Source: Microbacterium sp. RURRCA19A (lineage in GTDB: Bacteria > Actinomycetota > Actinomycetes > Actinomycetales > Microbacteriaceae). Taken from it: DNA of 64,000 nucleotides. The stretch is from positions 83,102-147,101 of the forward strand of contig NZ_FTNQ01000006.1 in the NCBI RefSeq assembly GCF_900156455.1. Direction: 5' to 3'. The notes beneath the pieces are model-generated. The model did no database searches. It saw only the letters and a list, made by a program, of their open reading frames with translations, and was not told the origin of the DNA. The translations under genes and the position numbers were made by a program. Shown one piece after another: positions 8,735-17,023 of the stretch; within the stretch, counting starts at the first letter, position 1, and every line of letters starts with the position of its first letter.

Positions 8735-9987
8735 TCCTCGCCCTCCTCGGGATTCCACGCCGCGAGGAACGCCTGCTGCGCCGCCGACGGGGCGTCCAAC
8801 GACCCGCCGAACGACGACAGGGCGATGGCGGCGACCTCGTCGTCGGCGGCGCGGGGCAGCTCGTGCACCCCGGGCGCGAGATCGGGCCTCGACAGGACGT
8901 GGGCGACGGAGGCGAGCTGCACACCGAAGGAGAGGTCCATGATCTCCACCGGGTTCCCCTCGGCGGCGCTGACGTTGAGGCAGTTGCCGTCGTCGAGCAC
9001 GCGGACCTCCGCACCGCTCGGCATCCTGAGGACCGAGACGGAGCCGGTGCGGGCGATCTCGACGGCCCCGGCCGCGCGGGCGGCGTCGAGGGCGATCTCC
9101 TGCCCCACGCCGCCGCCGACCGCGACGACCGCCCCGCTGCGGAGCGCGTCGAGGTGCCCGACGTCGATCGTGTGGCGGATGCCGGTGGCCGAGATGACGA
9201 TGTCGGCGAACCGCACGGCCTCGGCGAGGGTGCGCACCTCGAACCCCGCGAAGGCCGCCTGGAGCGCGGCGACCGGATCGGTCTCGGTCACGACGACCCG
9301 TGCGCCGAGGGCGGCGGCGTGCTGCGCGATGCCGGTGCCGACCCGGCCGAACCCGACGACGGCGACGGTCGCGCCGCGGAAGGAGCGGTCCGCGACGTCG
9401 GCGACGGCGAACACGACCGACTGCCCGGTGCCGTGCATGTTGTCGAACAGCGACTTCGACCGCGCGTCGTTGGCCGCGACGACCGGGATCCGCAGCGCCC
9501 CCTCGGCCTCCATGCGGCGCAGCGGCCGCACTCCCGAGGTCGTCTGCTCGGTGGCCCCGCGCATCCCGGCGACCACGTCGGGGCGCTCGAGGTGGGCCAG
9601 GCGGATCGTGGAGGCCCCGTCGTCGACGATCACGTGCGGGCGGTGGTCGAGGAGGGCGAGGGCGTTCGCGCGGTCCTCCGCGCGGTCGGCGGCCGCGCGG
9701 GCGTAGGTCGGGATGCCGGCATGGGCCAGCGCCGCGGCCACGGCGTCGTCGGTGTTGCGTCCGGCGGAGGTGACCGTCACCTCGGCCCCGGCCTCGGCGA
9801 GGGCCAGCGCGACCGTCGCGGTCTTGGGCTCGAGCACGTCGGAGACGCCGATGCGGACGCCGGCGACGGTGCCCTCGCGGGACAGCAGAGCGGCCAGTGC
9901 CGTGGTCACGGGCATGTGGGCCCGTGCCCACTCGATCCGGTCGTGCCCCGCACGCCACAGCCCGGGGTCGGCGATCCGGCCGGTCAC
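8731..9987 (-). CDS. S-adenosylhomocysteine hydrolase-like protein lacking the C-terminal tail
   Basis: This is a 418-residue NAD-binding protein of the SAHH family. Conserved catalytic parts are visible: NDARSKSLFDN (Lys, Asp and Asn as in SAHH) and the Rossmann motif GFGRVGTG with the acidic TETDP segment. Differences from true SAHH: EETTTG is TEQTTSG, so one catalytic-site Glu is Gln; DDGGDLT is DDGASTI; and the C-terminal HYRY-type tail, which completes the neighbouring subunit's NAD site, is absent. It probably acts on another nucleoside thioether or a deaminated substrate. It overlaps both neighbours by four bases. Confidence 0.83.
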   Translation of the reverse strand: MTGRIADPGLWRAGHDRIEWARAHMPVTTALAALLSREGTVAGVRIGVSDVLEPKTATVALALAEAGAEVTVTSAGRNTDDAVAAALAHAGIPTYARAAADRAEDRANALALLDHRPHVIVDDGASTIRLAHLERPDVVAGMRGATEQTTSGVRPLRRMEAEGALRIPVVAANDARSKSLFDNMHGTGQSVVFAVADVADRSFRGATVAVVGFGRVGTGIAQHAAALGARVVVTETDPVAALQAAFAGFEVRTLAEAVRFADIVISATGIRHTIDVGHLDALRSGAVVAVGGGVGQEIALDAARAAGAVEIARTGSVSVLRMPSGAEVRVLDDGNCLNVSAAEGNPVEIMDLSFGVQLASVAHVLSRPDLAPGVHELPRAADDEVAAIALSSFGGSLDAPSAAQQAFLAAWNPEEGEE

Positions 9988-10727
9988 GGGGTCACCGCCG
10001 AGGCGAACGCGGCGTCGTCACCGCTGATCAGGGCCGCGACTAGGGCGTCGGCGAGCCGCAGCTGTGCCGCGGTGGGCGGTTGCCCCTCGACCGGGAGGGG
10101 CGGGGGGATCTCCACGAGCGATCCGTTCGGGGTCGTGCGCACGTGCGGGCGAGGGGAGGGGAGATCGGTGGCATCCACCGGTCGGGGGGAGGCGTCGGCG
10201 ACGAGACCCCGCACGTCGAACGCCGTGACGCCGTCGTGGCCCACACCGGCGAGGACCGTGAGAGGCGCCGCGCCGACGGCCGCCACGGCCTCGACGCGGA
10301 CGCCGTCGAGACGGGCGGCGAGCCGTTCGGTCGGATCGTCGGTCGCGCGCACGACGGCGGCTCCCAATCGGCGCAGGACCGTCGTCAGCGCGGCGGCGAG
10401 GGGGCCGTCGCCGACGATCCGCACGGTTCCGCCGGCGAGCGTCAGGTTCGTGCGGGCGGACAGCGCCAGGACGACCTGCTCGGCGCGCAGGTGGCCGTAG
10501 AGGATGCCGAACGCCCGCGACGCGAGCGGGTCCGGCGCTGCGGGGTCGTGGACGACGTCGAGGTTCCAGGCCGAACGGAGATCGGCGCGGAGGGCGGCGG
10601 ACACGGGGGGAAGAGCGCCGCCGTAGGCGAGCGCGACGGGGTCGGCCGGGCGCGCGTCGAGGAACCCCCGCGCGATCGGGAACACGGCGTCGAGCCCGAC
10701 GGGGGCGGCGGACGAGGAGGACGACAC
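9984..10727 (-). CDS. Degenerate SAHH-like Rossmann protein, operon leader
   Basis: I do not recognise a named family for this 247-residue protein. By eye, its centre aligns with the NAD domain of the downstream SAHH-like protein: a 'LYGHLRAEQVVLALS' helix, a strand with VRIVGDGPLA where the glycine motif is incomplete, then GAAVVRATDDP against GARVVVTETDP. It looks like a shortened, degenerate paralogue. The GTG start at 10727 is six bases after a TACGTT box (10734-10739), so the four-gene operon probably begins here as a leaderless transcript. The ATGA overlap at 9984-9987 suggests a fixed ratio with the SAHH-like protein and a possible heteromeric complex (inference). Confidence 0.7.
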   Translation of the reverse strand: MSSSSSAAPVGLDAVFPIARGFLDARPADPVALAYGGALPPVSAALRADLRSAWNLDVVHDPAAPDPLASRAFGILYGHLRAEQVVLALSARTNLTLAGGTVRIVGDGPLAAALTTVLRRLGAAVVRATDDPTERLAARLDGVRVEAVAAVGAAPLTVLAGVGHDGVTAFDVRGLVADASPRPVDATDLPSPRPHVRTTPNGSLVEIPPPLPVEGQPPTAAQLRLADALVAALISGDDAAFASAVTP

Positions 10728-10795
10728 GGCTCGAACGTAGGGCGCGACGGCCGTTCGACGCGAATCGATGACGCCGCATCTCTAGGATGGCGCGC

Positions 10796-11188
10796 GTGAC
10801 CTATTCCCTCTCCCCGGACTCGTACCGGACGCTGCGGCCCGAACAGCCGCCGCGTCCCGCGCGCCGGGGCTGGGACCTCGTGATCACGGTCGTGTTGCTC
10901 GTGCTGCTGCCCCTCGCCGCGCTCGCCGGCTCGTACGCCGGTTTCTTCCTCGCGTTCGCGTCGGACGCGTGCGGCTCGGTGACCTGCGACTACGGCGTGA
11001 TGAACTTCGGCCTCTGGTTCGCCGTCGTGGCCCCCTGGGTCGTCCTGTTGCTGACCGTCGTGGTCGCCATCATCCGGTTGGTGCGGCACCGCCTCGCCTT
11101 CTGGGTGCCGCTGGCGGGCATCGTGCTCATGGGCGCGATGTGGTTCGTCGCCGCGGCGATCGTCAGCGCCGGGGTCTCGGCATCCTGA
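10796..11188 (+). CDS. Small membrane protein with three predicted membrane segments
   Basis: No function is recognised. The 130-residue protein has a Pro/Arg-rich N-terminus of about 28 residues, then three hydrophobic segments at roughly 28-55, 70-95 and 100-127. Two Cys lie close together (DACGSVTCD) in the first external loop and could form a disulfide. A TAGGAT -10 box at 10783-10788 would start transcription at the GTG, so GTG 10796 is chosen; the ATG at 10787 overlaps the box itself. The gene is divergent from the SAHH-like operon and precedes a DedA gene. Confidence 0.7.
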   Translation: MTYSLSPDSYRTLRPEQPPRPARRGWDLVITVVLLVLLPLAALAGSYAGFFLAFASDACGSVTCDYGVMNFGLWFAVVAPWVVLLLTVVVAIIRLVRHRLAFWVPLAGIVLMGAMWFVAAAIVSAGVSAS

Positions 11189-11279
11189 CCTCTCTCTCAC
11201 AGGTGCTGCCGAGGCGGCGGCCCTAGGCTTCGGGCGGGCGTCCGGACGGGCGGCCGATCACCGAGCGCGAAGGCACCCG

Positions 11280-11978
11280 ATGACCGACAGCACCCTGACC
11301 CTCCGCGGCGCGTCCGCGGGCTCCTCCTCCGGCGACGAGTCCTGGCTCACGTCCCTGGCCGACTGGACGGTCTCCCTGATGGAGATCATCGGACCGGTCG
11401 GCGCGGGCATCGCCATCGCCCTGGAGAACCTCTTCCCGCCGCTCCCGAGCGAGGTCGTGCTGCCGATGGCGGGACTCACCGCCAGCCGCGGCTCGTTCAC
11501 GCTCTTCGAAGCGCTGCTGTGGACCACCCTCGGCTCCGTCGTGGGCGCGTTCGCGCTGTACGGGCTCGGCCGGTGGCTCGGCGCCGCCCGGCTGCGTGCG
11601 ATCGCGGCGAAGGTGCCGCTCCTGCACCCCGAGGACGTCGACCGCACCGTCGCGTGGTTCGAGCGGCACGGCGGCAAAGCCGTGTTCTTCGGACGCATGG
11701 TGCCGATCTTCCGGAGTCTCATCTCCATCCCCGCCGGCGTGGCGAAGATGCCGCTGTGGCGCTTCGGTCTGCTGACCGCCGCCGGCAGTCTCATCTGGAA
11801 CACGATCTTCGTGCTGGCCGGGTATCTGCTCGGTGAGAACTGGCACGTGATCGAGCAGTACGCCGACATCCTGCAGTACGTCGTGATCGCCGGCGTCGCC
11901 GCGGGGATCGCGTGGTTCCTGTACGCCCGCGTGCGGTCGCTGCTGGCGTCGCGTCGCCTGAGCGAGGCCGGCGAATAG
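11280..11978 (+). CDS. DedA-family membrane protein
   Basis: This is a 232-residue polytopic membrane protein of the DedA/SNARE-associated (PF09335) family. Members are linked to undecaprenyl phosphate or phospholipid flipping, membrane potential and drug tolerance. The family signature is visible as GRMVPIFRSLISIPAGVAKM, preceded by the re-entrant 'ENLFPPLPSEVVLP' segment. GAAGG precedes the ATG by six bases. A TAGGCT box at 11224-11229 may be its promoter, leaving a leader of about 45 bases. It is not obviously linked to the flanking genes. Confidence 0.87.
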   Translation: MTDSTLTLRGASAGSSSGDESWLTSLADWTVSLMEIIGPVGAGIAIALENLFPPLPSEVVLPMAGLTASRGSFTLFEALLWTTLGSVVGAFALYGLGRWLGAARLRAIAAKVPLLHPEDVDRTVAWFERHGGKAVFFGRMVPIFRSLISIPAGVAKMPLWRFGLLTAAGSLIWNTIFVLAGYLLGENWHVIEQYADILQYVVIAGVAAGIAWFLYARVRSLLASRRLSEAGE

Positions 11979-12045
11979 GTCGCCGTCGAACCAACGGGGT
12001 CCTTCGCTCAGCGCGCCCACAAGACCCGACCGTAGACTGGAGACC

Positions 12046-12690
12046 GTGCCCGCCGACCGCCTCCATCTCGTGCGCCACGGGGAAGTCCACAACCCGCGCC
12101 GCGTGCTCTACGGTCGGCTCCCCGGATTCGGTCTGAGCGTCGACGGTCGCCGCATGGCGCGGCAGGCCGCGGAGTACGTGCACGGGCTCGACCGCCCGGT
12201 CGGAGCGCTCGTCGTCTCGCCGCTGCAGCGCACGCGCGAGTCCGCCGAACCGTTCGTCGGGCTCTTCGGCATCGACCCGTTCATCGACGATCGGGTCATC
12301 GAGCCGACCAACGTGTTCGAGGGCCGACGCATGAAGAAGGCCCTCGCCAACCCGCTGAACTGGCGGCATCTCTCGCGCCCCGCGGTGCCGAGCTGGGGCG
12401 AACCGTACGAACGCATCATCGCGCGCATGACCGAGGCGATGACCGACGCCTGGGACCGCGTGCCCTCGGGCGATGTCGTCGTCGTCTCCCACCAGCTTCC
12501 CATCTGGGTGACGCACCTCGCGCTCTCCCAGCAGCCCACCCGCCACGACCCCCGCAAGCGCCGGTGCGCATTGTCGAGCGTGACGAGCTTCGAGCGGCGA
12601 GACGGCGCCGCCGGGTCGTCGCGCTGGGTCGAGGTGGCGTACGCCGAGCCGGCCGCGACCGCCGGAGCCGTCGACGTAGGAGCCGTGTGA
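12046..12690 (+). CDS. Histidine phosphatase (phosphoglycerate mutase-like) family protein
   Basis: This 214-residue cytoplasmic phosphatase has the catalytic LVRHGE motif at residues 8-13, where the His becomes phosphorylated. It also has the second His in VVVSHQLPI and conserved Arg in SPLQRTRES. The physiological substrate is unknown. The GTG at 12046 lies seven bases after TAGACT (12033-12038), so the transcript is probably leaderless. The stop overlaps the ATG of the thioredoxin-like gene, so this gene leads the cytochrome c maturation operon. That context is conserved in many actinobacteria as far as I recall. Confidence 0.87.
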   Translation: MPADRLHLVRHGEVHNPRRVLYGRLPGFGLSVDGRRMARQAAEYVHGLDRPVGALVVSPLQRTRESAEPFVGLFGIDPFIDDRVIEPTNVFEGRRMKKALANPLNWRHLSRPAVPSWGEPYERIIARMTEAMTDAWDRVPSGDVVVVSHQLPIWVTHLALSQQPTRHDPRKRRCALSSVTSFERRDGAAGSSRWVEVAYAEPAATAGAVDVGAV

Positions 12691-13283
12691 TGCGCCGAAT
12701 CCTCTCCGCCGCCGCCGCCCTCGCGCTGGTCGTGGGCCTGGCCTCGTGCAGTGCCGACCCGCTCGCCGAGCAGTACCGCGCGGGAGACAACAAGGGGTAC
12801 ATCGCCGCCAACGGGTTCCAGACGCAGGAGATCGCTCCGGAGAACCGCGGCGAACCCGTCGACTTCGCGGGAACGCTCGACAACGGCTCCGCCGTCTCCA
12901 GCGCCGACTACGCCGGCAAGGTGCTCGTGGTGAACTTCTGGTACGCCACCTGCGGCCCCTGCATCATCGAGGCGCCGCGCCTGGAGCAGGCCTCCCAGGC
13001 GTTCGAGGGCCAGGACGTGTCGTTCCTCGGCGTCAACACCTACGACCAGCCGGCCACCGCGCTGTCGTTCGCGCGCGACAACGGCGTCTCCTACTCGTCG
13101 GTCATGGCGGTCGACGATGCCGAGCTCAAGCTCGCGTTCGCCGACAAGACGCCCATCAACGCCACCCCCACCACGCTCGTGCTCGACCGGCAGGGCCGCG
13201 TCGCCGCGCGCGTCATCGGCGAGCTGCCCGAGGCATCCATCCTCGAGGCCATGGTGCGCACCGTGGTCGCGGAGAGCGCGTGA
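12690..13283 (+). CDS. TlpA/ResA-like thioredoxin lipoprotein
   Basis: This is a membrane-anchored thiol-disulfide oxidoreductase of 197 residues. A signal sequence ends in a lipobox (VGLASC). The thioredoxin fold carries YATCGPC; a Tyr replaces the more usual Trp before the CxxC pair. The cis-Pro loop appears as INATPTTLV. It should keep apocytochrome c haem-site cysteines reduced outside the membrane, using electrons from CcdA. The ATG at 12690 overlaps the previous stop by one base, and the stop overlaps the ccdA GTG. Confidence 0.9.
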   Translation: MRRILSAAAALALVVGLASCSADPLAEQYRAGDNKGYIAANGFQTQEIAPENRGEPVDFAGTLDNGSAVSSADYAGKVLVVNFWYATCGPCIIEAPRLEQASQAFEGQDVSFLGVNTYDQPATALSFARDNGVSYSSVMAVDDAELKLAFADKTPINATPTTLVLDRQGRVAARVIGELPEASILEAMVRTVVAESA

Positions 13284-14029
13284 ACCCGGGCGCCCTCGTC
13301 TTCGACGGCGCGCTCTGGCTCGCGATCCCCATCGCCCTGGCCGCGGGGCTGATCTCGTTCCTCTCCCCGTGCGTGCTGCCGCTGGTCCCGGGCTATCTCG
13401 GCTATATCGGCGGCGCCGTATCGCCGCGCGGGGGATCGGCATCCGCTCCCGGGCGTTCGCGGCTGGTGTTCGGCACGCTGCTGTTCATCGCCGGATTCAC
13501 GCTCGTGTTCATGGCGGTCAACGTCTTCAGCGGCACCGTGGGGATGTTCTTCCTGCGCTACGCCGACGTGATCACGCGCGTCATGGGCGTGGTCATCATC
13601 CTGCTGGGTCTGGTCTTCATCGGGCTGTTCGGCCTCGCCCAGCGCTCGGTGCGCCTTCAGGCCCGGGGCAACCTGGGCCTGATCGGCGCCCCGCTGCTGG
13701 GCATCGCGCTGGGCGTCGGATGGACCCCGTGCATCGGCCCGACCCTCGCCGCGATCCTCTCGGTGTCCTACAACCTGGGAGACCCCGGTCGAGCCGCCCT
13801 CCTGGGCCTGGCGTACTCGCTGGGCCTCGGCATCCCCTTCCTGCTCCTCGCCCTCGGCTTCGGATGGGCGACGCGTTCCGTGGCGTTCGTGCGGCGACAC
13901 ATCCGCGTCGTCAACCTCGTCGGCGGCGCCCTGCTGATCGTGCTGGGCCTGCTGATGGTCACCGGGCTCTGGGGATCGTGGATGTCCACCCTGCAGGGGG
14001 TGATGCAGGGTGTCCAACTCCCGCTCTGA
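13280..14029 (+). CDS. ccdA: Cytochrome c biogenesis protein CcdA
   Basis: This 249-residue integral membrane protein carries reducing equivalents from cytoplasmic thioredoxin to the extracytoplasmic TlpA/ResA-like protein. About six membrane segments are visible. The redox cysteines are seen in SFLSPCVLPLVPGYLGY near residue 30 and in GWTPCIGPTLAAIL in the second half, each flanked by prolines as in the family. The GTG start is fused to the preceding stop as GTGA (13280-13283). The gene lies between the thioredoxin and resB, as in other system II clusters. Confidence 0.93.
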   Translation: MNPGALVFDGALWLAIPIALAAGLISFLSPCVLPLVPGYLGYIGGAVSPRGGSASAPGRSRLVFGTLLFIAGFTLVFMAVNVFSGTVGMFFLRYADVITRVMGVVIILLGLVFIGLFGLAQRSVRLQARGNLGLIGAPLLGIALGVGWTPCIGPTLAAILSVSYNLGDPGRAALLGLAYSLGLGIPFLLLALGFGWATRSVAFVRRHIRVVNLVGGALLIVLGLLMVTGLWGSWMSTLQGVMQGVQLPL

Positions 14030-15794
14030 CCTCTCGCCCGACCGGAAGAAGATCGTGACCGACCCGCTGCGCCCGTCCGACCACGCCGACTCGGCACCCG
14101 CCGCGGACGAGGGTCGAGACGACATCACCTCGCCCCGTCTCGGACCCGTCGAGTGGCTGCGATGGGGATGGCGTCAGCTCACGAGCATGCGCACCGCGCT
14201 CGTGCTGCTGCTCCTCCTCGCGATCGCCGCCGTCCCGGGATCGCTCGTCCCGCAGCGCGGAGCCGACCCCAACGGCGTCACGCAGTACTTCACCGACAAT
14301 CCCGACCTGGCTCCCGTGCTCGACAAGCTGAGCCTGTTCGACGTGTACTCCTCGCCCTGGTTCTCGGCGATCTACATCCTGCTGTTCGTCTCGCTGATCG
14401 GGTGCGTCCTGCCGCGCACCCAGCACCACTGGAAGGCCCTTCGGGCGCAGCCGCCGCGGACGCCCGCGCGCCTCACGCGCCTGGACGACCACCGCGACGT
14501 GACGGTGTCGGTCCCCGGGGGACAGGATGCCTCCGCGGTCGCGGCATCCGCCGTCGAGACCGCCGCCGCGCAGCTGCGCAGGAGCGGCTACCGCGTCGCC
14601 CGGTACGACGGACGCGGCGCGTTCTCGGTCTCGGCCGAGCGCGGATACCTCCGCGAGACCGGCAACCTCGTCTTCCACATCGCGCTCGTCGGCGTGCTCA
14701 TCGCCGTCGGCGTGGGCGGCGGCTTCACCTACACCGGACAGCGCGTCCTCGTGGAGGGGCAGGCGTTCACCAACAGCCTGCTCGACTACTCCTCGTTCAA
14801 CCCCGGGCGTTTCGTGAACACCGACACGCTCGCGCCGTACTCGATGACGCTCGACCGCTTCGACGTCAGCTACGTCCCGCCCGGTCAGCCCGGCTCGGGG
14901 CAGGCGGGCGACTTCGCCGCGAACGTCACCACCCTCACCCCCGACGGGCAGCGCCAGGACGGGCAGGTGCGCGTCAACCACCCCCTCGACGTGCAGGGCG
15001 ATCGCGTCTACCTGCTCGGCAACGGCTATGCGCCCACGGTCACCATCCGCAACGCCGAAGGCGTGGAGGTGTTCCACGACTCCGTCGCCTTCCTCCCGCA
15101 GGATGCCAACATGACCTCGCTCGGCGTCATCAAGGTCGCCGACGGCATGCCCGAGCAGTTGGGCCTCATCGGGTTCTTCTACCCGACGATGGACACGCTC
15201 ACCTCGGGGGCGCTCACGTCCACCTACGGCGACCTCGAATACCCCGTGCTGACCCTGCGCGTCTACGCGGGCGACCTGGGAATCGACGACGGTACGCCCC
15301 GCTCGGTCTACACCCTCGACCCCACGGGCATGACCCAGATCGCCGGCGGCGACAGCGGCACCCCGGCCCTCCGCCTGATGCCCGGCGAGACGCAGGACCT
15401 GCCGAACGGTCTCGGCACGATCACGTTCGAGAACGAAGCACCCGCCGGGACGACCGGATACGCGGGGTCGGTCAAGCGGTTCGCCTCCCTGTCGATCCAC
15501 CGCGACCTCGCCGGCCCGTGGGTGCTCGGCTTCGCCACGCTCGCGACCCTCGGTCTGCTCGCCGCGCTGTTCGTGCCCCGTCGGCGTATGTGGGTGAAGG
15601 CGACGCCGCACGGCGACACCGTCCGCGTCGAGTACGCCGGACTCGCTCGAGGTGAGGACCCCACACTCGCCGCCGCGCTCGACCAGATCGTCGAACGCCA
15701 CCGTCCCGCGCTGCCGGCCCCGACCGACCAGAGCCCTCCCTCCCGCCCGGCTTCCGATGACCAGAGCCGCCCCGACACCGGAAAAGTAGACTGA
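14010..15794 (+). CDS. resB: Cytochrome c biogenesis protein ResB
   Basis: This is the ResB/Ccs1 component of the system II haem handling complex, 594 residues. Two membrane segments near residues 60-80 and 115-140 are followed by one near 215-235, a large extracytoplasmic domain, and a last segment near 500-520. With the CcsB-like protein it exports haem and attaches it to apocytochrome c. GTG 14010 overlaps the end of ccdA by 20 bases; a GTG at 14055 is an alternative start. The C-terminal ~50 residues are Pro/Ser-rich and probably disordered. Confidence 0.9.
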   Translation: MSNSRSDLSPDRKKIVTDPLRPSDHADSAPAADEGRDDITSPRLGPVEWLRWGWRQLTSMRTALVLLLLLAIAAVPGSLVPQRGADPNGVTQYFTDNPDLAPVLDKLSLFDVYSSPWFSAIYILLFVSLIGCVLPRTQHHWKALRAQPPRTPARLTRLDDHRDVTVSVPGGQDASAVAASAVETAAAQLRRSGYRVARYDGRGAFSVSAERGYLRETGNLVFHIALVGVLIAVGVGGGFTYTGQRVLVEGQAFTNSLLDYSSFNPGRFVNTDTLAPYSMTLDRFDVSYVPPGQPGSGQAGDFAANVTTLTPDGQRQDGQVRVNHPLDVQGDRVYLLGNGYAPTVTIRNAEGVEVFHDSVAFLPQDANMTSLGVIKVADGMPEQLGLIGFFYPTMDTLTSGALTSTYGDLEYPVLTLRVYAGDLGIDDGTPRSVYTLDPTGMTQIAGGDSGTPALRLMPGETQDLPNGLGTITFENEAPAGTTGYAGSVKRFASLSIHRDLAGPWVLGFATLATLGLLAALFVPRRRMWVKATPHGDTVRVEYAGLARGEDPTLAAALDQIVERHRPALPAPTDQSPPSRPASDDQSRPDTGKVD

Positions 15795-15798
15795 CACC

Positions 15799-16815
15799 AT
15801 GCCCGGAACCGATCCGCTCCTCCTCGACGAGATCTCCCTCCTCCTCGTGTGGACGGCCGTCGCGATCTACGTCCTGGCCTTCATCGCGTACGCGATCGAC
15901 CTGGCCCGACGTTCGGACCTCGCGATCAAGGCCAAAGACGAGGTCGTCGCACGCGAACTCGTCACGGCCGGTGGGGGCGGTGTCATCGACGCATCGCCGC
16001 GGCCCGCGGCATCCGGAACCTCCTCCGCGACACCCCGCTACCTGTGGGCGCGCATGGGGACGGCCCTCGTCGCGCTGGGCTTCCTCTTCCACCTCGCCGG
16101 CGACGTGCTGCGCGGCGTCGCCGCGGGACGCGTGCCGTGGTCGAACATGTACGAGTTCGCGCTGACCGGCACGCTGCTGGTCGTCGCGGTGTACCTCGTC
16201 GTGCTGACGCGCTTCGACCTGCGCTTCCTCGGCGCGCTGATCACCGGCCTCGCCGTCGTGCTGCTCGGGGGTGCCACGCTCGCGTTCCACGTCGAGGTCG
16301 TGCCGCTGGCGGATCCGCTGAAGTCCGTGTGGCTCGTCATCCACGTCTTCGTCGCATCGCTGGCCACGGCGCTGTTCGCCCTCGCCTTCGGGCTGTCGGT
16401 GATGCAGCTGCTGCAGACCCGTCGGGAGCGCAAGCTCGCCCTCGCGGCATCCTCGGACGCCCCCGCTCCGCGCCGCAACTTCCTGCAGACCCTGCCGAAC
16501 GCCGACGCGCTGGAGTCGCTCGCCTACCGCTTCGCGATCGTCGGCTTCATCTTCTGGACCTTCACCCTCATCGCCGGATCCATCTGGGCCAACGACGCGT
16601 GGGGCCGGTTCTGGGGCTTCGACACCAAGGAAGTCTGGACCTTCGTCATCTGGGTGCTCTACGCCGGATACATCCACGCCCGTGCCACCCGCGGCTGGCG
16701 CGGCACCCGCTCGGCTTGGCTGTCGATCATCGGCTTCGCCGCCGTGCTGTTCAACTTCACCATCGTCAACGTCTTCTTCAAGGGCCTGCACGCCTACTCC
16801 GGCCTGACGACCTGA
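15799..16815 (+). CDS. ccsB: Cytochrome c biogenesis protein CcsB/ResC
   Basis: This is the haem-binding partner of ResB, 338 residues, with about eight membrane segments. The family's tryptophan-rich motif is present near residue 275 as FWGFDTKEVWTFVIW, and conserved His residues appear in the membrane segments (for example VIHVF). It has its own TAGACT box at 15787-15792, six bases before ATG, inside the 3' end of resB, so it may also be made from a leaderless internal transcript. A GC-rich hairpin follows the stop. Confidence 0.92.
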   Translation: MPGTDPLLLDEISLLLVWTAVAIYVLAFIAYAIDLARRSDLAIKAKDEVVARELVTAGGGGVIDASPRPAASGTSSATPRYLWARMGTALVALGFLFHLAGDVLRGVAAGRVPWSNMYEFALTGTLLVVAVYLVVLTRFDLRFLGALITGLAVVLLGGATLAFHVEVVPLADPLKSVWLVIHVFVASLATALFALAFGLSVMQLLQTRRERKLALAASSDAPAPRRNFLQTLPNADALESLAYRFAIVGFIFWTFTLIAGSIWANDAWGRFWGFDTKEVWTFVIWVLYAGYIHARATRGWRGTRSAWLSIIGFAAVLFNFTIVNVFFKGLHAYSGLTT

Positions 16816-16817
16816 GG

Positions 16818-16838
16818 CCCCGCGCGCTCGGCGCGGGG
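16818..16838 (+). terminator. GC-rich hairpin after the cytochrome c maturation operon
   Basis: CCCCGCGC, a five-base loop and GCGCGGGG form an eight-base stem three bases after the ccsB stop. No U-run follows, so this is a weak or Rho-assisted terminator at best. Confidence 0.5.
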
Positions 16839-16841
16839 TCG

Positions 16842-16894
16842 AGTGTCCGAGACACGCGGATGCTTTCCTGCGGTATCCGCGTGTTCTGGACACT
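16842..16894. repeat. REP-like palindromic element, copy 1
   Basis: This 53-bp element begins AGTGTCC and ends GGACACT, with an inner ACACGCGGAT/ATCCGCGTGT pair and a variable loop. It can fold into one interrupted hairpin. Two related copies lie at 16935-16987 and 18049-18101. Confidence 0.75.
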
Positions 16895-16934
16895 GAGCCA
16901 CAAGCCCTCGTTCTGGATCGCAGCCCGTGGTGTG

Positions 16935-16987
16935 AGTGTCCACGACACGCGGATGTGCCGTCTGCGCGTCCGCGTGTTCTGGACACC
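16935..16987. repeat. REP-like palindromic element, copy 2
   Basis: This has the same outer AGTGTCC/GGACAC and inner ACACGCGGA/TCCGCGTGT arms as copy 1, with a different loop. It sits 37 bases before the 3' end of the DUF559 gene. Loop divergence with conserved arms suggests selection on the hairpin. Confidence 0.75.
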
Positions 16988-17023
16988 GGACCGTCGGCGA
17001 ACGCCGAGGAAGCGCGCGGGAAC

